Source: Bacillus paramycoides (GTDB lineage: Bacteria; Bacillota; Bacilli; Bacillales; Bacillaceae_G). Taken from it: a stretch of 64,000 nucleotides of DNA. The notes under the pieces were generated by a model. That model was given only the letters and a program-made list of their open reading frames with translations, was not told where the DNA came from and did no database searches. Shown here piece by piece: positions 7,465 through 16,792 of the stretch. How positions within the stretch are numbered: the first letter of the stretch is position 1; the number at the start of each line of letters is the position of its first letter. Where the stretch lies: contig NZ_MAOI01000112.1 of NCBI RefSeq assembly GCF_001884235.1, positions 1 to 64,000 of the forward strand, in the 5' to 3' direction. The position numbers and the translations under genes are program-made.

Positions 7465-8172
7465 ATGGAGCATACATTTACTGAGACTTCTATTATTGGT
7501 GATATTGTTACACAATTTCCAAAGGCTAGTGATCTTTTTAAATCATATAGAATAGATTTTTGCTGCGGTGGTAATAGACCACTTATAGATGCTATTAATG
7601 AGCGGAATTTATCAGCAACAGAGATTATCACAGAGTTAAACACTCTTTATCATAATACGAAACTATTAAACGAATCTGAAATTGATTGGAAAACTGCTTC
7701 TTATCGCGAATTGATTGATTACGTTATAAATAAGCATCATCGCTATTTAAATGAAGAGTTGCCACAGTTAAGTCCATATGTGACTAAAGTATTACGCGTT
7801 CATGGGGCAGGTCAGCCTCATTTAGCTCAAATTCATAAGCTATTTCATGAACTAAAGATTGAATTAGAACAGCATTTAATTAAAGAAGAAACAGAAGATT
7901 TCCCATTAATTTTAGAATTCGAACAAAATCCAACTGATGAAAACTATGCAAAATTACGTAAAGTAGTAGATGCGTTGGAAAATGAACATAATCATGCTGG
8001 CAAGATTATTAAAGAACTTCGTAAAGTGACAAATGACTTTACACCTCCAGAAGGAGCTTGCGGCACTTATCGACTTGTTTACCAGCGCCTTGAAGCTCTT
8101 GAATCTGATTTATTTGAGCATATTCATTTAGAAAATAACATTTTATTTCCGCGTGCAATTACGATAGCATAA
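7465..8172 (+). CDS. ric: Iron-sulfur cluster repair di-iron protein (RIC/ScdA/YtfE family)
   Basis: The 235-residue protein begins with the ScdA-type N-terminal domain (about 1-65) including FKSYRIDFCCGG, then a hemerythrin-like domain with metal-binding histidines in NKHHRYL, VHGAGQPHL, LEQHLIKEE, ENEHNHAG and FEHIHLENNILFPR. The family repairs Fe-S clusters damaged by nitric oxide or oxidants. This fits a nitrite/nitrate respiring neighbourhood where NO arises. It has a GGAGG site, its own FNR-like promoter box and a strong terminator, so it is monocistronic. Length is normal. Confidence 0.92.
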   Translation: MEHTFTETSIIGDIVTQFPKASDLFKSYRIDFCCGGNRPLIDAINERNLSATEIITELNTLYHNTKLLNESEIDWKTASYRELIDYVINKHHRYLNEELPQLSPYVTKVLRVHGAGQPHLAQIHKLFHELKIELEQHLIKEETEDFPLILEFEQNPTDENYAKLRKVVDALENEHNHAGKIIKELRKVTNDFTPPEGACGTYRLVYQRLEALESDLFEHIHLENNILFPRAITIA

Positions 8173-8179
8173 ATAAAGC

Positions 8180-8217
8180 GCAGGACATGAGTATAAATAC
8201 TCATGTCCTGCTTTTTC
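8180..8217 (+). terminator. Terminator after ric
   Basis: A 14-bp stem (GCAGGACATGAGTA and its complement) is followed by CTTTTT. Confidence 0.9.
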
Positions 8218-8322
8218 ATTGTGTAAAAAACATTCACACTTCCCCCCACTATTTCACTGAAGAGCTTGATATAATTTAATTTATCGAAGAAATATACCAG
8301 TTAGCATTAAGGAGTTGTATTT

Positions 8323-9012
8323 ATGAATGAAGAAATGATTAAAAAACATTTACGAGAGGTCTTCCTCTTTAAAGAACTTTCAGAAGAAGAACTACAGCCT
8401 ATTGTAGATATTTCAAGTTTACGAACATATAAATCTAAGTCATTTGTATTTATGCAAGGTGCGCCACTTGACCGTGTTTTCTTTATCCACTCAGGGAAAG
8501 TAAAAATTCAAAAAACTGATGCAACTGGAAAAGAGCAAATTGTGGCTGTACTTCAAGCTGGAGAAATGTTTCCACACGCTGGTTTCTTTAGGCGAGGTGT
8601 CTTTCCGGCTCATGCTGAAATAATTGAAACTGCTCAATTAATCGTTACACCAATCGCTGATTTTGAGAAGATTTTGATTCAGTACCCTGAATTATGTATA
8701 AAATTATTTAAGGTTCTAGGAGAAAAAATTGTGGACCTTCAAAACAGATTAGAAGAACAGATTCTTCATGATACGTATGAACAAATTATTATGTTATTAC
8801 TGCGCTTATGTAAATCAAATGGTATACAAGTAAATGATACATACACATTAAAAACACAATTTACAAATCGCGAGCTCGCCAATATGATTGGATCCTCAAG
8901 AGAAACAGTTAGTCGTACAATAAGTCAATTAAAACGTAGAAAATTAATTGATCTCGATGAAAATGGCTGTTACATTATTGACCCTAATGCTTTAGAAGCA
9001 GAAATCCTTTAA
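8323..9012 (+). CDS. Crp/Fnr-family transcriptional regulator
   Basis: The 229-residue protein has an N-terminal cyclic-nucleotide-binding-like beta barrel (about 20-120, FVFMQGAPLDRVFFIHSGKV) and a C-terminal helix-turn-helix with NRELANMIGSSRETVSRTIS. It lacks the C-terminal cysteine cluster seen in the FNR at 21319, so it is unlikely to carry the Bacillus-type Fe-S cluster. Placed between ric and nirB, it probably tunes this cluster, perhaps sensing NO or redox state like other cluster-linked Crp/Fnr regulators. A good AAGGAG site and a TATAAT at 8270-8275 precede it. Confidence 0.85.
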   Translation: MNEEMIKKHLREVFLFKELSEEELQPIVDISSLRTYKSKSFVFMQGAPLDRVFFIHSGKVKIQKTDATGKEQIVAVLQAGEMFPHAGFFRRGVFPAHAEIIETAQLIVTPIADFEKILIQYPELCIKLFKVLGEKIVDLQNRLEEQILHDTYEQIIMLLLRLCKSNGIQVNDTYTLKTQFTNRELANMIGSSRETVSRTISQLKRRKLIDLDENGCYIIDPNALEAEIL

Positions 9013-9263
9013 AAAATGAAACTTTTTTTAGTGGAGGATTCTTCATTCCCAATTGATTATTCCTCCTTTCTCTCTTCTTTAATTCCCTTAAATAGCTTTT
9101 TCTCTCATAAAGTGAAACTTCAAATTAGCCTCAACCTCACCCTATCTACTTCCCCTACAATCTTTTGGTATGGCTATCTACTCTACTCACATAACCAAAT
9201 ATTCCTTTTGTTTCTCCCTGCACATAAATCCGAATTTTAATAATTTGTGAATCATTATAAAAA

Positions 9264-9279
9264 TGTGATAAATATCACA
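9264..9279 (+). promoter_or_regulatory. FNR box of the nirB promoter
   Basis: TGTGATAAATATCACA is a perfect match to TGTGA-N6-TCACA. A consensus TATAAT at 9301-9306 puts the start near 9313, giving a box centre at about -41.5. The rest of 9013-9263 holds only spurious frames without ribosome binding sites. Confidence 0.8.
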
Positions 9280-9300
9280 TCTCCCCCTTTTTTGATTTTC

Positions 9301-9306
9301 TATAAT
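9301..9306 (+). promoter_or_regulatory. -10 element of nirB promoter
   Basis: Perfect TATAAT placed 21 bp after the FNR box. No good -35 is seen, as expected for an activator-dependent promoter. Confidence 0.65.
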
Positions 9307-9355
9307 GGAAATATAATTATTTGTTCAACATTTCACATAAAAAGGGGAAATGAAT

Positions 9356-11761
9356 ATGAAAAAACGTTTGGTTATGATCGGAAATGGTATGGCTGGAATA
9401 CGCTGTATGGAAGAAATATTAAAACATGATAGTGATTTATATGATATTACTATTTTTGGAGATGAACCGCATCCAAACTACAATCGTATTATGCTCTCTC
9501 ATGTTCTTCAAGGCAAAACAAATATGCAAGACATCATTATGAATGAATATAGTTGGTACGAAGAAAATGATATAACTTTATATACAGACGAAAGAGTTCA
9601 AAGTATTGACCGGGAAGAAAAAATTATTGTAACAGAAAAAAATCGTACTCTTACATACGACAAACTCATTATCGCAACAGGCTCTAGTGCTTTTATATTA
9701 CCTGTTGAGGGTTCCAAACTTCCTGGTGTGACAGGATTTCGAACAATTGAAGATACACAATTTATGATAAACAGTGCTAAAGACTATAAAAAAGCAGTTG
9801 TCATTGGCGGTGGATTACTTGGTTTAGAAGCCGCAAGAGGCCTCATTGACTTAGGGATGGATGTACATGTTGTTCATTTAATGCCGAGCTTAATGGAGCA
9901 GCAACTAGATTCCAAAGCTGCTTCCTTACTGCGTGAAGATTTAGAAGCGCAAGGCATGAAATTTCTTATGGAAAAGAAAACTGTGAAGATTCTTGGAACA
10001 GATCATGTCGAGGGCATTCAATTTGAAGATGGTGAAATTGTAAATTGTGATTTAATCGTGATGGCTGTTGGAATACGTCCGAATACCCAAATAGCAAAAG
10101 ATGCTGATTTAATTGTAAATCGCGGTATTGTAGTCAATGACTATATGCAAACGAATGATGAGTCCATTTATGCAGTTGGAGAATGTGCAGAACATGACGG
10201 TATCGCATATGGACTTGTTGCTCCTCTTTATGACCAAGGTGCAGTATTAGCAAAACATATAACACATTTACAAACTGCTGGATATGCGGGCAGTATCGTT
10301 GGTACACAATTGAAAGTTGCAGGTTGTGACTTATTCTCTGCTGGCCAAATTTATGAAGATGATCAAACGAAAGCAATATCAATCTTTGATGAATGTAAAC
10401 GTTCCTATAAAAAAGTATTAATTCGTGACAATAAAGTCGTTGGTATTGTTTTATATGGTGATACCGCTGATGGTACACGCCTCTTTAGCATGTTAAAGAA
10501 AGAAGAAGACATACAAGAATATACAGCAGCTTCCCTTCTTCACAAAGCTGGTGAAGAAAGTGAACTTAACGTTGCTACTATGAGTGCGGATGACACTGTA
10601 TGCGGATGTAACGGTGTTACGAAAGGCACAATAGTTCATGCCATTTTAGAACAAGAATTAACTACTTTTGAAGAAGTTAAAGGATGCACGAAAGCCGCGG
10701 GGTCTTGTGGTAAATGTCGTCCACTTGTTGAACAAATTTTATCTCATACACTTGGAGATGCTTTTGATGCCTCTGCACAATCTATTGGTATGTGTGGATG
10801 TACAACGTTATCACGTGATGAAGTCGTAGCGGCCATTTATGAAAAAGGTTTAAAATCACCAAAAGAAGTACGAAATGTACTTGGTTTTGTACATGAAGAC
10901 GGATGTTCAAAATGTCGTCCTGCATTAAACTACTATTTACGTATGGCAATTCCGGAAGAATATGCAGATGATAAATCATCCCGTTTCGTTAATGAAAGAA
11001 TGAATGGTAACATCCAGCATGATGGTACATTTTCTGTTATTCCACGTATGTACGGAGGCGTTACAACAGCAGATGATTTAATGAAAATTGCTGAAGTTGC
11101 GAAAAAATATGACGTCCCTCTTGTGAAAATTACAGGTGCGAGCCGAATCGGCTTATACGGTGTTAAGAAACAAGATTTACCTAACGTATGGGCTGACTTA
11201 AATATGACTTCTGGATATGCGTATTCAAAATCTCTTCGTAATGTAAAATCATGTGTTGGTTCTCGCTTCTGTCGTTTCGGTACGAAAGATTCATTAGGGC
11301 TTGGTATGCTCCTTGAGCAGTCATTAGAAATGGTAGATACACCTCATAAAATGAAAATGGGTGTAACGGGTTGTCCACGTAACTGTGCTGAAGTACTTAC
11401 GAAAGATTTTGGCGTTGTGTGTGTTGAAAATGGATTCCAACTTTATATCGGAGGAAATGGTGGTACGGAAGTACGTGAAGCTGATTTTGTAATGATTGTC
11501 CCTACCGAAGACGATGTCCTTCGCATCGCTACAGCTTACGTACAATATTATCGTGAAACTGGTATTTACGGGGAGCGCACTGCCTACTGGACAGAACGAT
11601 TAGGTTTCGATCACATAAAAGAAATACTACAAGATACAAGTATGGTCACGATGCTAAATGAGCGTTTCCAAACAGCTCGTAACACATATAAGGAAGCATG
11701 GGGACAAGCATTAGAAACGAAGTCATTAAAAGCTATGTATGAAGTAGAAACTGTGAAATAA
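9356..11761 (+). CDS. nirB: NAD(P)H-dependent nitrite reductase large subunit
   Basis: The 801-residue cytosolic enzyme reduces nitrite to ammonium using siroheme. Order of domains: FAD/NAD oxidoreductase (about 1-390, with MIGNGMAGIRC and VIGGGLLGLEAARG), two BFD-type [2Fe-2S] modules (CGCNGVTKG with GKCRPLV, then CGCTTLSRDE with SKCRPAL), then the sulfite/nitrite reductase half with the 4Fe-4S/siroheme cysteines SCVGSRFCRFG and GCPRNCAE. Length is as expected. The ATG at 9356 is preferred, since the one at 9350 is too close to the AAAGGGG site. It heads nirBD and carries an FNR promoter. Confidence 0.95.
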   Translation: MKKRLVMIGNGMAGIRCMEEILKHDSDLYDITIFGDEPHPNYNRIMLSHVLQGKTNMQDIIMNEYSWYEENDITLYTDERVQSIDREEKIIVTEKNRTLTYDKLIIATGSSAFILPVEGSKLPGVTGFRTIEDTQFMINSAKDYKKAVVIGGGLLGLEAARGLIDLGMDVHVVHLMPSLMEQQLDSKAASLLREDLEAQGMKFLMEKKTVKILGTDHVEGIQFEDGEIVNCDLIVMAVGIRPNTQIAKDADLIVNRGIVVNDYMQTNDESIYAVGECAEHDGIAYGLVAPLYDQGAVLAKHITHLQTAGYAGSIVGTQLKVAGCDLFSAGQIYEDDQTKAISIFDECKRSYKKVLIRDNKVVGIVLYGDTADGTRLFSMLKKEEDIQEYTAASLLHKAGEESELNVATMSADDTVCGCNGVTKGTIVHAILEQELTTFEEVKGCTKAAGSCGKCRPLVEQILSHTLGDAFDASAQSIGMCGCTTLSRDEVVAAIYEKGLKSPKEVRNVLGFVHEDGCSKCRPALNYYLRMAIPEEYADDKSSRFVNERMNGNIQHDGTFSVIPRMYGGVTTADDLMKIAEVAKKYDVPLVKITGASRIGLYGVKKQDLPNVWADLNMTSGYAYSKSLRNVKSCVGSRFCRFGTKDSLGLGMLLEQSLEMVDTPHKMKMGVTGCPRNCAEVLTKDFGVVCVENGFQLYIGGNGGTEVREADFVMIVPTEDDVLRIATAYVQYYRETGIYGERTAYWTERLGFDHIKEILQDTSMVTMLNERFQTARNTYKEAWGQALETKSLKAMYEVETVK

Positions 11762-11776
11762 GGAGCCGTGATCCAT

Positions 11777-12094
11777 ATGTTACAAACGAAAGAAAAAATA
11801 AAAGTTATGCGTGCAGAAGACCTTCCAATTCAAATCGGTAAAGAGGTGCAAATGAAAGACATGTCTATCGCCCTATTCCGCCTTTCAAATGGTGATATTC
11901 GAGCTGTAGAAAATCGTTGCCCTCATAAAAATGGACCATTAGCAGAAGGAATTGTCTCCGGTGAATTCGTCTTTTGTCCACTACATGATTGGAAAATTTC
12001 ATTAATAACAGGTGAAGTTCAAAAACCTGATGACGGTTGTATTCAAACGTATGATGTAGAAGTTATTGACGGAGATATTTATATATACATGTAA
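11777..12094 (+). CDS. nirD: Nitrite reductase small subunit (Rieske-type)
   Basis: This 105-residue partner of NirB has a Rieske-like fold with NRCPHKNGPLAEG and FCPLHDWK, i.e. both Cys-x-His pairs. Bacillus-type NirD with these ligands probably binds [2Fe-2S]. It begins 15 bp after nirB, so translation is likely coupled. The ATG at 11777 is preferred because a GTG at 11768 lies only two bases from the AAGGAG site. Confidence 0.93.
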   Translation: MLQTKEKIKVMRAEDLPIQIGKEVQMKDMSIALFRLSNGDIRAVENRCPHKNGPLAEGIVSGEFVFCPLHDWKISLITGEVQKPDDGCIQTYDVEVIDGDIYIYM

Positions 12095-12101
12095 TTTACA
12101 A

Positions 12102-12129
12102 AAGGAAGCCTCCCCTGGCTTCCTTATTA
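12102..12129 (+). terminator. Hairpin between nirD and the siroheme genes
   Basis: AAGGAAGCC pairs with GGCTTCCTT around a 6-base loop. The following sequence is AT-rich rather than a pure T-run, so it may be a partial terminator or mRNA-processing hairpin. It would let siroheme genes be expressed below nirBD. Confidence 0.6.
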
Positions 12130-12153
12130 AATAAAAATAGACGAGGTGCGAAT

Positions 12154-13578
12154 ATGAACGGATATGTATATTTAGTTGGTGCAGGACCAGGTGAGGAAGG
12201 GCTTATTACAAAAAAAGCGATAGATTGCTTAAAGCGTGCAGATATCGTCTTATATGACCGCTTATTAAATCCTACCTTTCTTAGTTATACAAAAGAAACA
12301 TGTGAACTTATTTATTGCGGAAAAATGCCAAAGAATCATATTATGCGACAAGAAATGATTAACGCCCACCTCCTTCAATTTGCGAAAGAAGGAAAAACCG
12401 TTGTACGCTTAAAAGGCGGAGATCCCTCTATTTTTGGTCGTGTAGGTGAAGAAGCAGAAACTTTAGCAGCAGCGAACATTCCATATGAAATTGTACCAGG
12501 TATTACATCTAGCATCGCCGCTAGTAGCTATGCAGGTATCCCCCTCACCCACCGTAACTACAGTAATAGCGTTACTTTACTAACTGGACATGCAAAAGGT
12601 CCTTTAACCGATCATGGAAAATATAATTCATCCCACAATAGCGACACAATCGCCTACTACATGGGTATAAAAAACTTACCTACCATTTGTGAAAACTTAC
12701 TACAAGCAGGAAAAAAAGAAGATACGCCAGTAGCAGTCATTGAATGGGGTACAACTGGCAAACAACGCGTTGTCACAGGGACACTTTCAACCATTGTTCA
12801 TGTGGTCAAAAACGAAAATATTTCTAATCCTTCAATGACGATTGTTGGTGATGTCGTTTCCTTACGTAATCAAATCGCTTGGAAAGAACGTAAACCATTG
12901 CACGGTAAAAAAGTATTATTTTCAGCTGCTACAAATAAAGAAAGTTCAATAAAACAAATGTTACAAGAATGCGGTGCAGAAATATATCAAATTCCAACTT
13001 TCAAAAAGAAAGAATACACATTAACCTCTGAACAAATCAATGAGATTTTTAGCGTTGATCGCCTTGTATTTTGTTCTCCTGAAAGTATAGAAATCTTGAT
13101 GCGATCATGCAGTAAACATCATAAAGATATTCGTTCCTTACACGCGGAACTTCAATATATGAACCTTTCCGTTCAAGAAAAGCTTACGCAATATGGATTG
13201 TTAAGTAAACCTGCACAGTTTTCTTCTCATTCTACTATTTATTTAGGCCGAAACATTAACCGAATTGCTTTTATTCAAGAAAAAATTGGTGCTGGTTCTT
13301 ATATGATGACTCATGAGTATACAATTGATAATCGCTTCGATGAAATTCATTCACGTATGCTTTCTGAATTCTCATGGGATAGCATTGTATTTGAAGGGCG
13401 TGCTTCAATTGATACGTTTCTAGCAGAAGTAAAACGTCTTGGCTTTATGCATATTCTTACTCTTCCCTTCTCGTATACAGACGTTCCAACTTTACACTAT
13501 GCGAATAAAGTCGGGTTTCATAACGTAGATCATCCATTACAAGACATTATTACGAATAAGGATATGGTGAGACAATGA
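12154..13578 (+). CDS. Uroporphyrinogen-III C-methyltransferase fused to uroporphyrinogen-III synthase
   Basis: The 474-residue bifunctional enzyme acts in siroheme synthesis. Residues 1-240 are a SUMT domain with YLVGAGPGEEGLITKKA, VRLKGGDPSIFGR and PGITSSIAASSYAGIPLTHR, which methylates uroporphyrinogen III to precorrin-2. Residues about 250-474 resemble HemD (GKKVLFSAATNKE at its start), which closes the tetrapyrrole ring. A GAGGTG site precedes the ATG. The siroheme product is the prosthetic group of NirB upstream. The HemD half is divergent and was assigned by position and fold pattern. Confidence 0.88.
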   Translation: MNGYVYLVGAGPGEEGLITKKAIDCLKRADIVLYDRLLNPTFLSYTKETCELIYCGKMPKNHIMRQEMINAHLLQFAKEGKTVVRLKGGDPSIFGRVGEEAETLAAANIPYEIVPGITSSIAASSYAGIPLTHRNYSNSVTLLTGHAKGPLTDHGKYNSSHNSDTIAYYMGIKNLPTICENLLQAGKKEDTPVAVIEWGTTGKQRVVTGTLSTIVHVVKNENISNPSMTIVGDVVSLRNQIAWKERKPLHGKKVLFSAATNKESSIKQMLQECGAEIYQIPTFKKKEYTLTSEQINEIFSVDRLVFCSPESIEILMRSCSKHHKDIRSLHAELQYMNLSVQEKLTQYGLLSKPAQFSSHSTIYLGRNINRIAFIQEKIGAGSYMMTHEYTIDNRFDEIHSRMLSEFSWDSIVFEGRASIDTFLAEVKRLGFMHILTLPFSYTDVPTLHYANKVGFHNVDHPLQDIITNKDMVRQ

Positions 13579-14285
13579 AAGGAATTGTATATGTTGGACA
13601 CGGTAGCCGATTACAAAAAGGTAACGAACAATTCATTCACTTTATTCACTCTGTTATGAAAGAACGTAACGAAAGGATTCAAAAAATAGCTTTTCTTGAA
13701 CTCACAACTCCTACCATTCAAGATGCAGTTACAGAAGCGGTAATAGAGGGAGCAACTGAAATAATGATTGTACCTGTTTTATTATTTGCAGCTGCTCATT
13801 ATAAACGTGATATTCCTTTTGAGATAGAGCAAATACAAAAGGAATATCCACATATAACATTTTCAGTTGCACCGCCTTTTAGTACACATCCACGTATGGT
13901 TGAACTTGTAGTAAAACGCATACGTGAAACTATGCCAATGCAAGGTAGTAGCGTTCTGCTCGTGGGACGAGGTAGTAGTGATCCTCAGCCCATATATGAG
14001 TTACAACAAATTGGATCAGCTGTCGAAAGAAAACTCGGTATGCTAGTATCTTGTTCCTTTTTAACAAAAGGAACTCCCTCTTTTACCGCTGAGCTCAAAA
14101 ATATAACATCGAATACTTCCCATGTATATGTTATGCCGTACCTTCTCTTTACTGGATTGTTGCTTCAAAAAATTAAATTGCACACAAAAAAATATGATCA
14201 CGTTACAACTTGTAATTGTCTTCAGTTTGATACATATATGAAGTTAGCATTATTAGAACGAATGGAGGAATGTGTGTATGTATAG
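13575..14285 (+). CDS. Sirohydrochlorin chelatase (CbiX/SirB family)
   Basis: The 236-residue protein has two tandem chelatase half-domains: VYVGHGSRLQKGNEQF at the start and VLLVGRGSSDPQPIYE near residue 130. The catalytic His lies in GHGS, with a second in AAAHYKRDIP. It inserts Fe2+ into sirohydrochlorin, the last step to siroheme. Its ATG overlaps the previous stop by four bases (ATGA), so the two are translationally coupled. Confidence 0.9.
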   Translation: MKGIVYVGHGSRLQKGNEQFIHFIHSVMKERNERIQKIAFLELTTPTIQDAVTEAVIEGATEIMIVPVLLFAAAHYKRDIPFEIEQIQKEYPHITFSVAPPFSTHPRMVELVVKRIRETMPMQGSSVLLVGRGSSDPQPIYELQQIGSAVERKLGMLVSCSFLTKGTPSFTAELKNITSNTSHVYVMPYLLFTGLLLQKIKLHTKKYDHVTTCNCLQFDTYMKLALLERMEECVYV

Positions 14286-14751
14286 CATGTACCCTCTTAT
14301 GTTTAATCTAGCTCAAAAAGTAGTTGTTATAATTGGTGGTGGTAAAATTGCATATCGAAAAGCGGCTGGATTAAAAGATACAGGTGCTTTTGTCACCGTT
14401 GTCAGTCCAGAGATTTGTGAGGAAATGAAGCAGCTGCCTTATATTACATGGAAGCAAAAAAACTTTACTGATGATGATATTATAGATGCCCACCTTATCT
14501 ATGCGGCAACAAATCAACATACTGTAAATTTGATGGTCAAACAGGCCGCCCATGATTACCAATGGGTTAACGTTGTAAGTGATGGTACAGCATCCTCATT
14601 TCACACACCTGGCGTCATACGAAATGATGACTATATTGTCAGCATTTCAACTTCAGGTAAAGATCCATCGTTTACAAAGCGTATGAAACAAGAATTAACT
14701 TCTGTCCTTCCTAATCTTATAAAAAGACTTTCTCGTACTCACAAATTGTAA
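14278..14751 (+). CDS. Precorrin-2 dehydrogenase (SirC / CysG N-terminal type)
   Basis: The 157-residue NAD-dependent enzyme oxidises precorrin-2 to sirohydrochlorin. A Rossmann motif VVIIGGGKIAYRKAAGL lies near the start, followed by the family motif IYAATN. The ATG at 14278 is chosen because GGAGG lies 9 bases before it. A GTG at 14272 is too close. It overlaps the chelatase gene by 8 bp. With its two upstream neighbours it completes siroheme synthesis from uroporphyrinogen III. Confidence 0.88.
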   Translation: MYSMYPLMFNLAQKVVVIIGGGKIAYRKAAGLKDTGAFVTVVSPEICEEMKQLPYITWKQKNFTDDDIIDAHLIYAATNQHTVNLMVKQAAHDYQWVNVVSDGTASSFHTPGVIRNDDYIVSISTSGKDPSFTKRMKQELTSVLPNLIKRLSRTHKL

Positions 14752-14785
14752 TCTATTTCTTAGCTAAAATAGTAATTAACTTTGG

Positions 14786-14818
14786 ACAAACGTTTTTTAG
14801 AGGCGTTTGTTCTTTTTG
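14786..14818 (+). terminator. Terminator of the nir-siroheme operon
   Basis: ACAAACG pairs with CGTTTGT around a loop containing TTTTTTAGAGG and is followed by TTTTTG. The 165 bp after it hold only a possible decayed frame tail (AQAIGQESAKKNNGVGNL then stop, about 14847-14903). Confidence 0.7.
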
Positions 14819-14982
14819 TTTTGGTTTTGGTTTCGTTTTTTAGAATCGCACAAGCAATTGGACAAGAATCTGCGAAGAAAAATAATGGTGTTGGAAACTT
14901 GTAAGCAAGTGAATTTTATGACAACTGCAACATTACGGCATAAAAAAACAGTTTATTGAAAGCAACTGGTTCAATAAAGGTT

Positions 14983-15360
14983 TTATATTGGATATTCATT
15001 CAACCAAATTAGCGCTTGTTCATAATCATCAAAAAATTTTACAGATTCTTTTGTATTGGATTGTTGTAAATAATTCATTATCTCCCCTTCTTCAAGGAGA
15101 AACGCAATTGCCTTACTGTGATTCAAAATGGTTTCATTGAAGAACTTATCTTTCCATGCTTTTTGAACAGAAAAATGATTTGGCGTGTATCCTTTTCTAT
15201 TCACCAACAATTTGTATTTCCGACCCTCGGAAATGAATTGCTGACAAACCTGCTCAAAGCCATTAAACCATTCATAAACATCATCTGTTTTTATCTTGCC
15301 AATTAGATGGGTAACAATTAAATCTCCTGAAACTGTTGTGCTGATATTCTGTTTACTCAA
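14983..15360 (-). CDS. Hypothetical protein, STAS/SpoIIAA-like
   Basis: From a TTG at 15360, preceded by AAGGGAG about 11 bases away, the gene encodes 125 residues beginning (M)SKQNISTTVSGDLIVTHL. The frame stays open to an ATG at 15486, which has only a weak site. The product is a small alpha/beta protein with alternating strands and helices (DDVYEWFNGFEQVCQQF, NHSKAIAFLLEEG, FFDDYEQALIWLNEY). This pattern resembles SpoIIAA/STAS-like single-domain proteins, but no decisive motif is present. It sits alone between two terminators. Confidence 0.6.
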   Translation of the reverse strand: MSKQNISTTVSGDLIVTHLIGKIKTDDVYEWFNGFEQVCQQFISEGRKYKLLVNRKGYTPNHFSVQKAWKDKFFNETILNHSKAIAFLLEEGEIMNYLQQSNTKESVKFFDDYEQALIWLNEYPI

Positions 15361-15505
15361 CTTGGAATCATCTCCCTTAGTTACAATTATGCGTAAAAAT
15401 CTCATAAAATCAATAAGGATAAAATTCTTATGCAATAAAGCAACATTATTTACGAAAAGAGCCTTGTTATTAATAAAACAATTCATTCTCTTTTGTTCAA
15501 GTAAA

Positions 15506-15540
15506 AAAAAGGATGCCTCTACTAGACATCCTTTTTTTCT
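15506..15540 (-). terminator. Terminator downstream of narK
   Basis: AAAAAGGATG pairs with CATCCTTTTT. The A-run on the left gives a U-tract on the minus-strand transcript that comes from narK. Confidence 0.8.
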
Positions 15541-15542
15541 TA

Positions 15543-16712
15543 TTAATTATTCTTTAACATCACTAACAGCTTCTCTTGGCTATACATCCACACTGTAATG
15601 ATTAAACAAGCAAGTGCTACTTCTGATAATGCCATAAATCCAATTGCATAATGACCTGTTAGTTGGAATAGTAACGTTAAAATTAATGGTGGGAAGAACC
15701 CTCCTAGTCCGCCTAAAGCTGAAACTAGTCCATTTACAATCCCTGCTTGTTCAGAGAAGTACATTGGAACCAGTTTAAAAATTGTACCATTTCCAATACC
15801 TGCACAAAATGCAACTAGTAAACAACCAAATGTATACATATGCATACTAGGCATAAATGATAAAATAATACCAGATAGTGTTAAGCCGATAAATACGAAG
15901 ATTAATATTTTAAATGGATTAAACTTATCACCAAGCCAACCACCAATTGGGCGCATCATTGTTGCTAATACGATGAATCCTGCTGTCCGCATACCTGCAT
16001 CTACTTTCTCTAATCCGAAGTGAGATACTAAAAAGTTTGGTAAATATACTGTGAATGCTACAAATGATCCGAATGTTAAAAAGTAAAAGATACATAAAAA
16101 CCAAAGTTTTTCATTTTTATATACACCTTTTATTTGTTCTATTAATGGTGTATTCACCTTTTTCTCCTTACGATCGCCTAATAAAAAGTTCATAAGTGCA
16201 AATGCTGCAAGTAAAACTAAATAACACTGTACAGTTGTTCTCCAGCCAACTGAAGTTGCAATAACAGGTGCTAAGAAGGAAGTAATTGCTGTTCCTGCGT
16301 TACCGACACCGTAAATACCATTTACAAAACCGTGACTCTCTTTCGGAAAGTATTTTGGTAAAGAAGTTACCCCTACCGAGAAAACAGCTCCACCGATTCC
16401 TACAAATAAGCCACCAATAATTAAATCCATCATAGAATTGGCAACACTAATATAAAAGACAGGGAATAATAAGAGAATAAAACTAATAAAGAATAATTTT
16501 CTTGCTCCGTAACGATTTGTCCAATAACCAATTGGAATGCGAAGAATAGAACCTAAAATAACGGGTACTGCTGTGACCATAGAAATTTGTCCTGCAGTTA
16601 ATGGAATATCCACTTTAATATAAGGCATTAATGATGATAAAATGACCCATACCATAAAACCGATAACTAGATTAGAAGTTTGTAAGCTTAATTGAAAATT
16701 AGGACTTTTCAT
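15543..16712 (-). CDS. narK: Nitrate/nitrite MFS transporter
   Basis: The 389-residue membrane protein has about twelve transmembrane helices. NarK-family signatures are visible: RIPIGYWTNRYGARKLFF in loop 2-3, GIGGAVFSVGVTSLPKYFPKE, and the second nitrate signature GIGNGTIFKLVPMYF. It imports nitrate and/or exports nitrite. It lies last in the moaA-moeB-moeA-moaE-moaD unit on the same strand, after a hairpin, with a GAGGGA site at its start. Placing transport with cofactor synthesis matches a nitrate-respiration operon. Confidence 0.93.
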   Translation of the reverse strand: MKSPNFQLSLQTSNLVIGFMVWVILSSLMPYIKVDIPLTAGQISMVTAVPVILGSILRIPIGYWTNRYGARKLFFISFILLLFPVFYISVANSMMDLIIGGLFVGIGGAVFSVGVTSLPKYFPKESHGFVNGIYGVGNAGTAITSFLAPVIATSVGWRTTVQCYLVLLAAFALMNFLLGDRKEKKVNTPLIEQIKGVYKNEKLWFLCIFYFLTFGSFVAFTVYLPNFLVSHFGLEKVDAGMRTAGFIVLATMMRPIGGWLGDKFNPFKILIFVFIGLTLSGIILSFMPSMHMYTFGCLLVAFCAGIGNGTIFKLVPMYFSEQAGIVNGLVSALGGLGGFFPPLILTLLFQLTGHYAIGFMALSEVALACLIITVWMYSQEKLLVMLKNN

Positions 16713-16752
16713 CCTGTTCCCTCCTATGTATGCATAGTTATATTAATTCCCT

Positions 16753-16785
16753 CCAGTCTAATCACGTACTAACATGATTAGACTG
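16753..16785 (-). terminator. Hairpin between moaD and narK
   Basis: CAGTCTAATCA pairs with TGATTAGACTG around ten bases. The minus-strand transcript has no long U-tract after it, so it may be an attenuator or processing site rather than a full terminator. No FNR box is seen between it and narK. Confidence 0.6.
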
Positions 16786-16792
16786 AAAAGAA

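Noticed and set aside
9016-9429. Two short plus-strand frames before nirB
   Set aside because: No ribosome binding sites. The region is the nirB promoter with FNR box and -10 element.
16713-16792. FNR box for narK
   Set aside because: No TGTGA-N6-TCACA-like palindrome is present. narK is better explained by read-through from the moaA promoter.
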